A stretch of 64,000 nucleotides of DNA from Promerops cafer (GCA_013398275.1 VZSE01002364.1:53328-117327), one strand, 5' to 3'; shown: positions 49,501 through 60,620, counted from the first letter of the stretch. A program made the numbers and translations. Notes: generated by a model from the letters alone, not told the origin.

Positions 49501-52500
49501 TTGGAAAGAGAAACGTGTGTAAGGTCCAGGATAGGACTTGTACAGGAACAAGTGGACACAGAATATGTACACCTCAGTTTGTAACAGGAGAGTGTTGGCT
49601 GGCGGCTGTAGAATGTGCTTTCAGAGTGCCTGGCAGACTGCTTTTAATGTGGGCACAGTTTCTGATTCAAGGGACTGGACCCAGGTCACGTGATGCCTTT
49701 TACTCCTGGGCGTCCATAGGTGCTGCAGCTTAGGTTTGGTTTTATCCTGTATATAAGTAACTTAAAATTCCTTGTCACTGATCTCAAATGGTGCATAAAC
49801 ACGTAAGTTGTGTGATGCTTTGGAAGGAAACAAAGGAGTGTGGGCAGCAGGGGAGAGGGGGATTCTGTCCCTCTACTCCACCTTGGTGAGACTCCATCTG
49901 CAGAGCTGTCTCCAGCCCTGGAGACCCCAACACAAGTGTCCTGGTTTACAAGGCAGTGTCTGCTAGGGAAGGCCGCAAGACCTCCCTTGGAATGGAGAAT
50001 GCAAAGCCCCCTCCCTCCGGATTATTAGAATTGTGGAATTAAGAGGCTCTCAGGCAGAGAGGTGGGGGTAAGAACAGCAGTTCTTTACTGATATACACAT
50101 ATATATATAAAAAACAAACACACAACAGTAACACCGGTGTTATACCCAAACAGACCCAGACCCAGTGACAGCCTCTGGGCGGCGGCACTTTCCCTTCGGT
50201 GCAGTTCCGGGCACAGCCGGCAGGGGCGCTGCAGCTCCCGATGTGCAGGGCAGGTGCGGTGCTCCCCCCGCGGCTGCAGGGGGCGCTCCGGCGCGGGCTC
50301 GGGAAACACGCGCTGATGGCGGCGGGGCCGAGGCGGGAGGGAAAATGGAGGAGAAACGCCGCGCTACGAAAACCCCGGGGCAGCCGGCCCGGCGCCTCCA
50401 GCAGGACTCCCAGGAGCAGCCGGCTGGAACAGCAGGGATGAGCTGGAGAGAAAATCCCGGGCTGGTGGGCGAGATGCAGCAGCTGGAACTGCGGGGGGTG
50501 CCGGCCAGGCGTGCAGGGAGCCCAGAGCAGCGCCGAAGAAACAACGGGAGGGCGGGATAACGGCGACCCGGCTCCAGGCAGGAGCCTTTTACCGGCCCCT
50601 ACTCTCCCGATGGTTCTGCCCCTTCCGCCCAGAGTTCCCCCTCCGCCCCCGCGCCAAGCACCCAGTCCTCAGTACCTCCCCAACCTCCAGTGGGGAAAAT
50701 TCCAACCCCCAACAAGGTAGACATAGACCTGATGGAATGAGACAGGGAAGGCCATGGAGGTGATCTGAAGGCTGGAGCCCCTCTGCTCTGGAGCCAGGCT
50801 GGGAGAGCTGGGGGTGCTCACCTGGAGAAGAGAAGGCTCCAGGGAGAGCTCAGAGCCCCTTGCAGGGCCTGAAGGGGCTCCAGGAGAGCTGGAGAGGGAC
50901 TGGGGACAAGGGATGGAGGGACAGGACAAGGGGGAATAGCTTCCCACTGCCAGAGGGCAGGGTTAGATGGGATAACGGGAAGGAATTGTTGGCTGTGAGC
51001 GTGGTGAGTCCCTGGCACAGGGTGCCCAGAGCAGCTGTGGCTGCCCCTGGGTATGTCCAAGGCCAGGTTGGCCAGGGCTTGGAGTAGCCTGGTGTAGTGG
51101 AAGGTGTCCTTGTCCATGGCAGGGAGTGGAATGAAATTGTGTCTGAGGTCCTTTCAAACCCAAACCATTCCATGATCTACAATTCTATGCCTGCTGTGTT
51201 TTCTGGGAACTTTCTGCAAGGGAAGGATCCTCAGTGTACTGAAGACTGCATAATAAATTTATATTAATGGAATCCTCTTCTTCATCTGTTAGGGGAATAG
51301 TCCCCCAGTCCTCCCCAGTGCAGCTTCCATCCAGGCAGTGATAGTCCTGACTGCCAGGGCTCACTGTGGGTCCCACTTGGAGGGATTAGTCTTGTTTGGG
51401 GTATATTTCCCTGGTCTTTAAGGGTGCAGTTCCATAAGTTTTATTAGGACCTGGTTCTGTTTGGTAGTTTGCTGGAATATTCATGTTTATGTGACTTTTG
51501 GGTCAGACTGAAAATATCCATAAAGCAGCTGTTGCTCTGAGCCTTCAGAGGAGGGCTGGACCTGTGAGGGATGTTGGATCCTTCCCATCCTTGCAAAAGT
51601 CATTGCCAAGTGTCCACCTGGTATTTCTTCCCTCTTATGCTTACTTTTGTTTTCTTTGTCTGGAGAAATAAGGTAGGGTCCAGGTGCTCAGCATTTTTCT
51701 CATTGTTCATTTACTCATTTTCTTAATCAGAGGTTAATAATCTCAGTAGGTGAATGGGTGTGAACCAACCATATTTGATCTAAATGATTGACCATCTTTG
51801 ACTAATAAAACAAAACGAATGTTATAAAGAAATCACAAAAAGCACGTTGTGGGTACATGTTAGAAACATTGATCAGTATTTTGCAGATGTTATCTGTAGG
51901 TCTCCAAAGGGTGGAGTTAAATCCTTGGCTGGCACAGAGCCGTTTGCTGTTAGTTGTTTGCTGTGTCTGGTGTTGGGAGAAGCTGACTGGAGCTGATTTA
52001 ATGCCAGGTCTCTAAGGGAACAGGATGTTGCTTCTGTGTGAGTCTTGAACACAGGGGATCTGGCTTCTCTAAGAGTTATAGCAGACAGCAGAAATTACCT
52101 GAGTGTTTATACAAAGGATGTATTAGACAACAGGCTCTGACATTGCCTGGGTTCAGCTGAGTTACTGCTGGAGTAGGTTTCACAAGGAAGCAGCCAAAGC
52201 CAGAGGCTGTGCCAGGAGCTGGTGCAGCTCTGCAGTCAGTCTCTTGGCATGAAAACACTGAGGGTTATTTGGGGTTTCCTTCCATTCCCTTGTGGATTTT
52301 ACACTTGCAATCTCAGTGTCTCAGCAGACTGGGCATTCCTTTTTTTCAGTATCTGAAATTAATCTACAGTTCTCTTGCAGCACTTTTCTTCATTTCCTCT
52401 GACATTTGTGCCAGGATATCATAATTTGACACCCGTGTCTGTATTTGGTGTTCTGAATTGTCAGGAAAGCATAAGGAAACTTCCTTGTCAGCTAAGACCA

Positions 52501-55500
52501 TTGTAGAGCCAAGCAGTGTGATTAAGAAAGGGCTATTTCACCACAGAATCCTTTACCATAACAATTAGCTTTGTCTTCTAGTGTCTGTAAGCCTAAGAGT
52601 AGAACTTAATAACTTAGAAGTAGTGTATTGTTAGAGGAAAATAGCACGTTTTCCTGTGCATGCTTACAGTTTTCTTTAGAAAATCCCACATGTCTGACAG
52701 AGACAAGGAGAAGTTGGCTGAAAGACGTGTGTCTTGGGTTGAATTGCAGTTGTTTTATTGCTCTGAGACAGTCTTGAGAGTATTTTAGTTGTTTTTAGGC
52801 CTACATTGATAAGAGCCTGTAATTGTTGCGAAATTGCAACCCAAAATGATCTTAGTATGTAATGTTATAATTGATAGTAGCAATTGTGGAGATTGGAGAT
52901 AGAAGCAGAACAAGTAAATATCCAAATAAATATCCTTTTCCTTAAGTATTTCAAGGATTTTTATTATTAATATCAAATTCTTCCTGTAAGAGTTAAATAA
53001 AGTGACAGTACATGAATTGTCTGCCTTAAAGAAAATTTTTCACCCTTCACTATGATGCTGTTTTTGGGAAATTGGCTTCTTGTTAGCTGTATTAATGAAG
53101 GATTGGAAACTTCTTTTTCCTTCTTGTCTCCAGGGGTGGAGGTTGGAATAGCCAAAGAAATCACAAGGGTCTTCATTTCATACCTGACAGTTCATCCATT
53201 GATGTTTTCTCACTTTCTGCTCTCTATCCACAAGACTTTGTACTGATGAACTTGGTTAAGTCATTGCCTTTGTCCCACACCCATGAAGTTTTCAAGACTG
53301 GTCAGAGTTGGTGTTTTAGTCCTGAATTTCTTGCTGTTGATGGGTGCTCTGTCCAATGCCTGCTGCCTATGAAGGCAGAGGGATGTCCAGAGTGGAAATA
53401 AAGGACCTCTGAGTTACTCATGATGTGTGCCAGCCTTGGGAAACCTTGGCTTACTGAAATATTTGCTGTGTGGATTGTGTATGTTGAGTTCACTTTTTGT
53501 TTGTATTTCCTTTCATTTTAGTAGCAATAACATTCTTTTGTTAAGATTAGTTTTTAAAAATATTCTTCCCTTTAGGACACAGCTTAGGCTACGGCTTCGT
53601 GAACTACGTAACTGCAAAAGATGCTGAAAGAGCAATAAACACACTGAATGGCCTCAGACTTCAGTCAAAAACTATCAAGGTAGGAGCTCTTCAGTCTTCT
53701 GTGAAAACAGCGTTGTAATAAACTTTATTCTGATGGTAAAGTTTGTATGCTCCCAGCTGCAGCAAGCATGAATCTGAGAGAAGAGTACTGAAGTGTTTTG
53801 AAACAGCTTAGTATTTGAAGGTTCCCTTATGTTCCCACCATTTTTACAGCAGTAGAGGGACCATTATAGATGGTTGCCAGGTTTTTTTAAACTCATGCAC
53901 ATCTTGGATGCTTCATGATATTTATTGTAAATTTTGTTAATACACATGCACTCCTTTTCCTTATCCAGAACAACAACCTGTGCTCCACATGTAGGATTCA
54001 CTCCTGCTTAGGTGATCTGTGCAGCTTTCTCCAGTAGCAGAAATTAGGACAGAAAAATGCATTCTACTCATGCCATCTTTTTATGAAGCTTTAGAAAATA
54101 TATTGGCAGGACAAGTTCCTGATGTGAGCTGTGGCAGGTCCAGTGGCTGAGTCAGAACTTGGGATTCTTCGCGTGGCAAAAGTGTCTGCTGGGAGCCTTG
54201 GTATTGGTCTGTTGCTGTCTCCTTACAGCAATGCTGATATGGTTGTTATCTCTTGGACAAGCCCAAAATGAATGGCGTTATGGAGAGAGACATGCCCTTT
54301 CTCCTGTCGTTTGGTTGATTTTCCCCTTCTCTCTCTTGGTTCCATTCTTTTGAACTCCAGTTAAAATGCATGTATTGGTAATGGGGGAGTTAATTAAACT
54401 GGCTCATGACAATAAATTGATCTTCCCTGTTAATACCCTGAACGTGTATTTTTATTTCTCTTAAAGGTTTCCTATGCCCGCCCAAGTTCTGAAGTGATCA
54501 AGGATGCTAATTTATATATCAGCGGCCTGCCCCGGTCAATGACACAGAAGGATGTAGAAGATATGTTCTCCCGTTTTGGGCGCATCATCAACTCACGTGT
54601 GCTTGTGGATCAAACCACAGGTGAGTTCTGGGGCCTTGGCTGTGGAAGACTGGAGTGTACGGCATGTGTTTGGTGTTTTTCTGAGACTGGCAGTACCTAG
54701 ACTTAAGTAAATTAGACTTCCACAAGCTAATCATGACATCTGATGTCACCCAGTGATAGAATTTTAACAGGATATCCATGTTCAGTGATTTTTTTTAAAC
54801 ACAGAATGACTCGTGCTGCCTTTTTGCCAGCTTACAGCCAAACCTCAGACCGTATTAAAATAGGATTATTGTCATTTTTATCAGCTACCGATTTGCCAGA
54901 TCTGCTTTCTTGCTCTGACCCTTGCTGGCACTGCAGTGCACTGTGTTTCTGGGCCATGTGTGTAACCTGGAGTGCTGACCTTACCCTGACTTTACACACA
55001 TGCAGCTCTTATCCACTGGTCAGTTCCAGGCCATAGTTACAGATTTAAAGCAAAACAGAAATGTATTTTGTCTTTTGTACCAGCCTGGAATCTCACTCAA
55101 TTTTCTCATATTTTAAACCATTTGAGATGTCTTACAGGCCTCTGTGGTTACTGCTAAGCAAAGGAATTGATTTCATACACTTAGTACTGGCCTGAAAGTT
55201 CTAAATGTATCTTGTGTATTAAAAAAGAAAAAAAAGAAAAAGGGGAGAAGTTACTTAGTTAGGCACTTGGCTCAGGGGAGACCAAAGTTAAGGTTTTCTT
55301 TATGATGCTAACTTTGTTACAGTGTGTTTTCAGAGTTTTAAGTTCTTACCCCATTATATCAGACAGTATAACTGTCTGGTTTATCCTGTCACACAGGTGT
55401 TCTGTGGTTTTACTGGTAGCCCGTATGTCATGTATGAATCTGGAGAGAGCTTTTACACATACATTTTTTCATTGATTATGCATCTGCAGTATTGGAATAA

Positions 55501-57955
55501 AGACAATCTAATTCTAGCAATTCCACATTTAACATTTATAACTGGGATGTACATTTATACACACCAGTTCAGAAACAGCTTTCCCGCTCTGTGAGGAGTC
55601 TGCTGTAGTTTGGAGTGGGGCACCAGCAGCTCCTGGTGGGCTCAGTCAGAGTGCAGGCTGAGGTCTGCAGAGCTGTGTCCCCATCAGAGCCAGCTCCTGG
55701 TCCTGGCACCACTTGCAGGTGTTTGGTCAGATCGTGCTGCAAACGCGACTGTGCCTCAGAGAAACCTGAGGTGACTTGGTGAGATCTGGGGACTGACATG
55801 GCAGACACTCCATGGTTGAGTGAGGAAAATCCCATCCTGCCTTTCCTGGAGAAAATGATTTGTTTTGCCCAACTCTGATTCCTGCATGGTCCTGTCCCTA
55901 GAGCTGGTTATCTAGGACGCAGCTGTAATGAGAAGCAAGAAAGACTTGTGGAGCACAGCAAACTTAGTAATGCAAGTGTCCAAATGAGTCATCCCTCTCT
56001 GGCAGTCCATGGGGTCTGGAGAGCATCTGGATTTGACAGAGCTGTAAAATGAGATGGCAGAAGTCATACAAATAAAATCTCCCCAAGAATAATACAGTTT
56101 TCATGGATGTGCTGAGGCCTGATGCTGTGTAATTCAGCTCAGAACACATCGCCTGCTTTCCGATAGCCTTAATAATACATTGACTCAAGAATGGGTTCTG
56201 TTACATCTCACAGTTAATGCCTGCAGAGCCTGGGCTTGCTATCCCACCAGGAATGTAGCTATGCCTTGGCTTTAAGTCTGCCTCTCATATCTTGATCTGC
56301 TCCCACTTAAGACACGTTTTAGTTTGTACTTAGCTGTACCACAGAGGTGGTACTCCAGCTTTTGAAAACTATTCTGTTTAAAAATATGCTTTCTAAAATA
56401 TTTATGTTTTAAATGAATGCATTGAGAAGCACTAGGATGAGCAGCATGAAAGTGGAGGAGTCACAGTAAGCTGAGCTCTAGGATAGGCCTTGCTGAGTTA
56501 TGAGTGATGCTGCTACTCTAGGCCTTCCCAGGGTGGGACATACCCTTCCCCCTGGCACGGGAGGCTGATGTCAGTGGTACCTGAGCATACAGTGCTGTCA
56601 GCTCTTCTCTGGTGAGCCCATCTGTTGTTATTTATCAAAATGCAAACACACCTTGCTTGCTGCAGGCCCAGGTTTTGACATGTTTCATTTCCTTCTGTGA
56701 AACAGAGAAAATGGTCCTCAACTGTTAACCAACAACCTTGTGATTTATGATAAGCTTAACTTCTGTATCTGGCTTTGAAGATGGTCCTGGGTGGATGTGA
56801 AGAAAACATCAAAGTATCTGATATGTCCCTTTCTGAAACAAGGCTGATGAAGTCCTACGTTTACTCTGGCCACAATACCTGCTTTGGAATGGCATTTAAA
56901 CAAAATGTGTCCTTTTAGCTTCACTGTGATAAAGCGTGTTTTCAGCCTATGGTCCAATCACAGATGAGAAGCAAGGGGAGGAGAGGGGAGCTCACATGGG
57001 GAGGAGAGGGGAGCTCAGTCAGAAGGATAACAGCATCCAGGGGCTGGGACTGGGAAAAAAATATGCAAATCTTTAACAGCTGTGGTATTGGTTCAGTACA
57101 GCTACCAAGAGGTAATTCTTCATTGATTTTAATGAATAAAAACCATCTATGTGCCAGCTGGAAATAGTGTATGTGGTGCAGGTGAAATTCTGATCTCGCC
57201 ATTAAAAAAGGTGAAGGTCCTTCTCTTATAGTCAGACATTTGTTCCCTCATCTCTGGACCTGAGTGTGTTTCTAGCTTGGAAAAATGAAAACATCTGCTA
57301 AAATGTATCAATTCTGTGTTTGCAGATGCTCTTTAGTGATAAAATAATCAAAACTAGGGGGTTTGGGTTTGTTTTTAACCAACTGTAGTTAATTCCTTTT
57401 TTTACTTAATTTAAAATGTTGAAGAGTTTTTTGTGAATGGAAATGTCAGTTGGTGATGAATGTCATGGAATTCTACCACGTATTTTTTTAAGTGTTTAGT
57501 CACTGTGGTTGTTATAGCTGAAATGAGCATGCTAATTTGTCTTTGGTTTCTTAATTCTGTACTTTATCCTCCAGCTGCTGAAAAAATGTAAATGTAGAGA
57601 ACTTGAAAGCTGTGACCATAGAAATACTGAACTTTTTTGGGTTTTGTTTTCAAAGTTATTTTGAGTTTATCCTGAACTTCAATTTTTTTTATTTTTGTTT
57701 TTTTGTTCTTTTATTGGTTTGGTTACAAGGTTTGTCCAGAGGGGTCGCATTTATCCGGTTTGACAAAAGGTCAGAAGCAGAAGAGGCAATTACAAATTTC
57801 AATGGTCACAAACCCCCAGGTTCCTCCGAGCCCATTACAGTGAAGTTTGCAGCCAACCCTAACCAGAACAAAAATGTGGCACTGTTGTCGCAGCTGTGTC
57901 ATTCACCAGCTAGACGGTTTGGAGGGCCAGTGCATCACCAGGCGCAGAGATTCAG
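37331..57955 (+). CDS. ELAVL1: ELAVL1 (HuR) RNA-binding protein, 3'-partial, four coding exons
   Basis: Join 37331-37502, 53576-53679, 54467-54620, 57730-57955: 656 nt, 218 codons plus two bases, no internal stop, phases matching at every junction (+1, 0, +1, +2). HuR shuttles between nucleus and cytoplasm and stabilises mRNAs carrying AU/U-rich elements. The protein opens MSNGYEDHMAEDC and carries RRM1 (RNP2 LIVNYL at 22-27, RNP1 LGYGFVNY at 61-68), RRM2 (RNP2 LYISGL at 108-113, RNP1 RGVAFIRF at 147-154) and the start of the hinge/shuttling region (RRFGGPVHHQAQRF, 205-218). The N-terminus and hinge separate it from the neuronal paralogues ELAVL2/3/4. Human HuR is 326 residues, so about 108 residues (RRM3) lie beyond the window. 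Known human phosphosites Ser88, Ser100, Thr118 and Ser158 are kept; position 200 is Cys, not Tyr. From memory of the human protein, residue 15 (Asp for Gly) and 116 (Ser for Thr) also differ. Confidence 0.98.
40200..40308 (+). repeat. U-rich tract of about 100 nt ending in a strong 3' splice site
   Basis: Poly(T) with TTTTG interruptions, closing with TTTTTTTTCAG at 40308. On the ELAVL1 sense strand this is a long polyuridine stretch directly followed by AG, in the middle of intron 2. It may be a reversed retroelement poly(A) tail, but no element body is evident next to it. Its exact length is uncertain because homopolymers are prone to sequencing error. Confidence 0.85.
41490..41923 (+). mobile_element. 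CR1 3' end with an extra 5' segment of unknown repeat
   Basis: Bases from about 41679 are CR1, ending TTCTAGGATTCTGTGA. The 190 bp before that match 61898-62069 (AAAAGCTGCCAA, ATGGCAGCACA and AACTGTCCTC blocks) but none of the other CR1 copies here. The pair therefore shares an unusual CR1 variant or a composite repeat. Confidence 0.75.
43212..43645 (-). mobile_element. CR1 retrotransposon, young subfamily
   Basis: Reverse-oriented member of the young group. Bases 43273-43588 equal the reverse complement of the 12.1 and 24.8 kb copies apart from about two sites. In ELAVL1 intron 2, opposite in orientation to the CR1 at 41.7 kb. Confidence 0.93.
49838..49936 (+). mobile_element. CR1 fragment, left part, split by the LTR
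   Basis: Internal CR1 segment (GTGGGCAGCAGGGGAGAGGG onward) that stops at the LTR and resumes at 50712. The LTR at 49937-50711 was inserted into it. Confidence 0.88.
49937..50711 (-). mobile_element. Solo LTR of an endogenous retrovirus, nested in a CR1
   Basis: The 775-bp element has TG...CA ends and is flanked by a perfect 5-bp target duplication ACAAG (49932-49936 and 50712-50716). Five-base duplications are typical of ERVL-class insertions. Read on the minus strand, its end resembles LTRs abundant in songbirds: a variant poly(A) signal (AGTAAA) followed by a GAACTGCTGTTC-like stretch, then a conserved tail ending CCAGGACA. A TATA-like GGTAAAAGG and a GC-rich leader precede that. No internal retroviral genes are present, so it is a solo LTR. 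The CR1 sequence continues on both sides, dating the insertion after the CR1. It lies in ELAVL1 intron 2, antisense to the gene. Its GC-rich middle mimics a CpG island. Confidence 0.9.
50712..51189 (+). mobile_element. CR1 fragment, right part, split by the LTR
   Basis: Continues the CR1 from 49838-49936 after the LTR. The first five bases, ACAAG, are the duplicated target. Ends ACAATTCTATG. Confidence 0.9.
53576..53679 (+). CDS. ELAVL1: ELAVL1 second coding exon (residues 58-92)
   Basis: 104 nt between an acceptor ending CCCTTTAG (53575) and a GTAGGA donor (53680). It completes the split glycine codon, then reads HSLGYGFVNYVTAKDAERAI and on to the end of RRM1. It carries RNP1 of RRM1, including the aromatic residues Tyr63 and Phe65 that stack on RNA bases in this family, and Ser88, a reported Chk2 phosphosite in human HuR. 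The exon ends at a codon boundary after Lys92. Confidence 0.98.
53680..54466 (+). other. ELAVL1: ELAVL1 intron 3 (787 bp)
   Basis: Short phase-0 intron with no repeats identified. Confidence 0.95.
54467..54620 (+). CDS. ELAVL1: ELAVL1 third coding exon (residues 93-143 plus one base)
   Basis: 154 nt between an acceptor ending TTCTCTTAAAG (54466) and a GTGAGT donor (54621). It encodes the short RRM1-RRM2 linker (VSYARPSSEVIKDA, 93-106) and the first half of RRM2 with RNP2 LYISGL. Ser100 and Thr118, both reported kinase targets in human HuR, are present. Residue 116 is Ser where I recall Thr in human, a conservative change. Intron 3, just upstream, is under 0.8 kb, so the second and third coding exons form a tight pair. 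Confidence 0.98.
54621..57729 (+). other. ELAVL1: ELAVL1 intron 4 (3.1 kb)
   Basis: Phase-1 intron inside the RRM2 coding region. The G-rich tandem at 56975 is the only notable element. The last 100 bases are strongly T-rich ahead of the acceptor. Confidence 0.95.
56975..57017 (+). repeat. 23-bp G-rich tandem duplication
   Basis: Two copies of GGGGAGGAGAGGGGAGCTCA, separated by CAT, in intron 4. Together they give four GGGG runs on the sense strand. Confidence 0.95.
57730..57955 (+). CDS. ELAVL1: ELAVL1 fourth coding exon (rest of RRM2 and start of hinge)
   Basis: 226 nt between an acceptor ending GGTTACAAG (57729), preceded by a long T-rich tract, and a GTAGGT donor (57956). It completes Gly144, then encodes LSRGVAFIRF (RNP1 of RRM2), the rest of RRM2 and the hinge from about residue 187. 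The hinge reads NVALLSQLCHSPARRFGGPV: residue 200 is Cys (codon TGT), where human HuR has Tyr200. The exon ends two bases into codon 219. The next exon, carrying most of the shuttling signal and RRM3, is outside the window. Confidence 0.97.
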
Positions 57956-58934
57956 GTAGGTTAGGAAGAATAAATGCATTTAAGGCTGTGCTCCTGTTCC
58001 CTTGCTTGTCTGGGGAGCTCTGCCCCTGCAGCTGGGCAGTGATACCTTCATTACAGCATGTGTCAATGAATACGTAGTGCTCTATGTGTCCTCAGTGTTA
58101 TGTAAAGAAACTGTTGCATTAAAATATGATTAAAGAAAAATCTTACTTGTAAAATTTATATTGAAGTTACTATGTAAAGGTACCTGCACTCTGGTGTCTG
58201 TTTCCGCTACTGGGTTACAGTGAGGGGACAGCAGCAGCAGCTTCCAGGTGGGTGTTGGTAGGTGCCTGTCTCAACAGATCCCCATTCTGTGGTCTAAATA
58301 TCTGAACACAGATAGAATTTGGCAACTTAATTAAAGCTGTGAGTGGTTGGTTCCAGCAGGGAGCTGTTACAGTAAGAGAGGAGAACCTTACTTCTGACGA
58401 GGAGGTTCTGTGGGATTCCTGCCTGCATTGCAGCCTGTGCAGGGCTCTTCCTTCCGTCGAGGCCTCATGAGTTTACTGATGAGAATATTGAGTAGTTGCA
58501 GCATCCTGTCTGATTCCAGGGCTATGGAAGACACTGTGCTTTGCCATAAAAAATTGCTTTGGTTGCTTTGAATGTGAATTGCTTGAATTGGCAATGCCTT
58601 GGCTGTTCGTGGACCAAGCTGATGGTTGGAGGGTGCTCTGGAAAATACAATGTATTGACTGTCTTGCAGAGAAGCAGTAGGCTTTGAGATGATACATGCT
58701 TCTGAGAGTAGTGGTTCCCTGTTGAGAATTTACTCCTTTTTTTTTGTTTTATTTTTCTCCTGTGAGGCATCCAATGAGCTGAGTAAAATTGGACTAAAAT
58801 CTCAGCCACCTTTTAGCTTTGCTGCTGTTCCAGTGTTGCTGTCTCCTGTCCACAGTGCTGTAGCTCAGCATTTTGAGCACAGCTCTGTGTAATGAGTCTC
58901 CAGAGAAAATTCGTACTTTGTAGCCAGCTGTGGT

Positions 58935-59019
58935 TTTACACTGAGAGTGGTTGAACAGTTTGCCCAAGGAGACAGTGAAGTTTTTGTCCTTGGAGATGCT
59001 GAAACCTGGCTGGAATTGA
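58935..59019 (+). mobile_element. CR1 remnant, left part, interrupted
   Basis: Diverged CR1 3' body (GAGAGTGGTTGAACAGTTTGCC, TCCTTGGAGATGCTGAAACC) of an old subfamily. It breaks off at about 59019 and picks up at about 59376. Confidence 0.7.
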
Positions 59020-59375
59020 TGCCAAAAGGGTTAATCTAATTTCTACTGTGCCTGTGTAGTTTTAGCAGGAAACAGGGTATGCAGGATCTGCTTTCTCAGC
59101 AAGGATAGTTGGAAGATAAGGGGAAGACATCTGGCTTAGGAATGCAGCCAGAGCCAAAACAAGGACTGAGCCTGGGAGACTGGGGAGAGCTTTATGGTAA
59201 TTAGCAAAATACGCACATGGTCAGTGTCTATAAGCAACACACTTGTAGAAGGTCATGGGCATGCAAGGTGGAGTTAGCCCCTGTGCAACCAGTCTGTAAT
59301 GAATAATGCCCTTCTGAATGCTGCATTGATGTTAAGGAGTTCTATTTGACTGTTTTTTTGTGAGTTTCAGTGACA
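59020..59375. mobile_element. 356-bp insertion inside an old CR1, unclassified, possibly a solo LTR
   Basis: The flanking CR1 halves read as one element if this block is removed. The block can be drawn with TG...CA ends (TGCCAAAAGG to CAGTGACA) and has a poly(A)-like AATGAATAATG near its right third, so a solo LTR is possible. No exact target duplication was found (GAATTGA against GGATGA is imperfect), so boundaries and class are uncertain. Confidence 0.45.
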
Positions 59376-59471
59376 GGATGAGCCTAAGCAACCTGCTCCA
59401 GGTGCCCTGCTTTGAGCAGGGGGGGCTTATTAGAGGATTTCCAGAGGTCCCTGCCAGCCTTAGTTGTTCTC
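59376..59471 (+). mobile_element. CR1 remnant, right part, interrupted
   Basis: Resumes the CR1 body (AGCAACCTGCTCCAGGTGCC, TTTGAGCAGGGGGGG, TTTCCAGAGGTCCCTG) in the same orientation as 58935-59019. The octamer tail is decayed. Confidence 0.7.
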
Positions 59472-59968
59472 TTCAGCTGTAGCCCAGGGAAGTTTAGCTC
59501 AGGCAGCTCCTTGTTTCCCTGAAGCAGTCACCCAGATCTCCACACCAAACCTTCTGAGCCATGCCGAGGAATGGAATTCTGCATTGTTTGCATTTAGGTG
59601 AATTATTAAAAAATCAACACATTTTCCCTTTGTCTCAGCCAGGGCTTCAGTGTGTCTGGATCCTAGTAAAATCTTTTTCATTCTTAATGTTCTTAATTTA
59701 CTTGGACATTTTCATCATCGTTCTTCCCCCTAAAATTTATGCCAGGATTAAAATGCATCAGAATAAGCAGTGCAAATAATATTCACATCCATAATTAAGA
59801 GACCAAATACTTTTAATTCAGTCCTCTAATGATCACTCAGGAACAATAAAAATGATTAATCTATTTATGTTAAGAGTTGCTGGTGAAACTAAATTTTAAT
59901 AACCAGTTTATTCATTATTCTCTTATTGTACCATTTAGAGCATCATTAATGTCAGTTGTGTGCATTTC

Positions 59969-60122
59969 ATAGAATCCCAGACTGGCTTGGGTTGGAAGGA
60001 CCTTAAAGCACATCTCGTCCCACCCCTGCCATGGGCAGGGGCACCTTCCACTATCCCAGGGTGCTCCAAGCCCTTGTGCAGCCTGGCCTGGAACACTTTG
60101 TGGGATGGGGCAGACACACACA
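59969..60122 (-). mobile_element. CR1 retrotransposon 3' fragment
   Basis: Starts ATAGAATCCCAGACTGG and aligns with the other minus-oriented copies for about 150 bp. In ELAVL1 intron 5. Confidence 0.88.
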
Positions 60123-60531
60123 GTGTTTCTGTAGGCTTGGGATGTCACAGTGGGGGTTAAGATGAAGAAAATGTTCTGTCTCTGTTCAATTCCTGCTGCC
60201 ATGGGAGCTGTGTCCTGCTGGGTGTCTGTGCCCAGTACTTTGTCAGCACACTTTGGCCAGCTGCTGCTCCTGGTGACAGACCTGCTGGTGGGGAAAGAGC
60301 TGAAGATTTTGAGGTCCCACAGCCTGGGAGAGGTCAGAATAGAGCAGTTGTGGGTAAGGCCGTGCTTTCAGGAAGACACTGTGGACACAAGAGCCAATTG
60401 ACTTGCAGACACAAGCTCTTCATCTCTGCCTCGTCACAGACTTGCGAGAACTCCAGCCCTTACTACAAAGCTTCCTTCCCTCAGTCGCTCATGCAGGCAC
60501 ATCTGTACATGTATGCACAACGCTTACACCA

Positions 60532-60620
60532 TGGAGTCATGGAATTTTTAAGGTTGGAAAAGACCTCCAACATCATCAAGTCTGTCCCACAACCCTTTGT
60601 ATTTTTCTTCACACCTTTAG
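60532..60620 (-). mobile_element. CR1 remnant
   Basis: Reads GAGTCATGGAATTTTTAAGG then TTGGAAAAGACCTCCAACAT, the 3' end of an older CR1 subfamily. It decays quickly and the right edge is uncertain. Confidence 0.7.

Larger units (their letters stand above)
37503..53575 (+). other. ELAVL1: ELAVL1 intron 2 (16.1 kb)
   Basis: GT...AG intron splitting the codon for Gly58. It contains the U-rich tract at 40.2 kb, CR1 copies at 41.5, 43.2 and 49.8-51.2 kb, and the solo LTR at 49937-50711. Long stretches at 43.65-49.8 kb and 51.2-53.5 kb hold nothing that I can name. Confidence 0.93.

Noticed and set aside
50140..50660. CpG-rich block that looks like a gene promoter with open frames on both strands
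   Set aside because: It lies wholly inside the 775-bp LTR, which has exact ends and a target duplication, so it is explained by the insertion.
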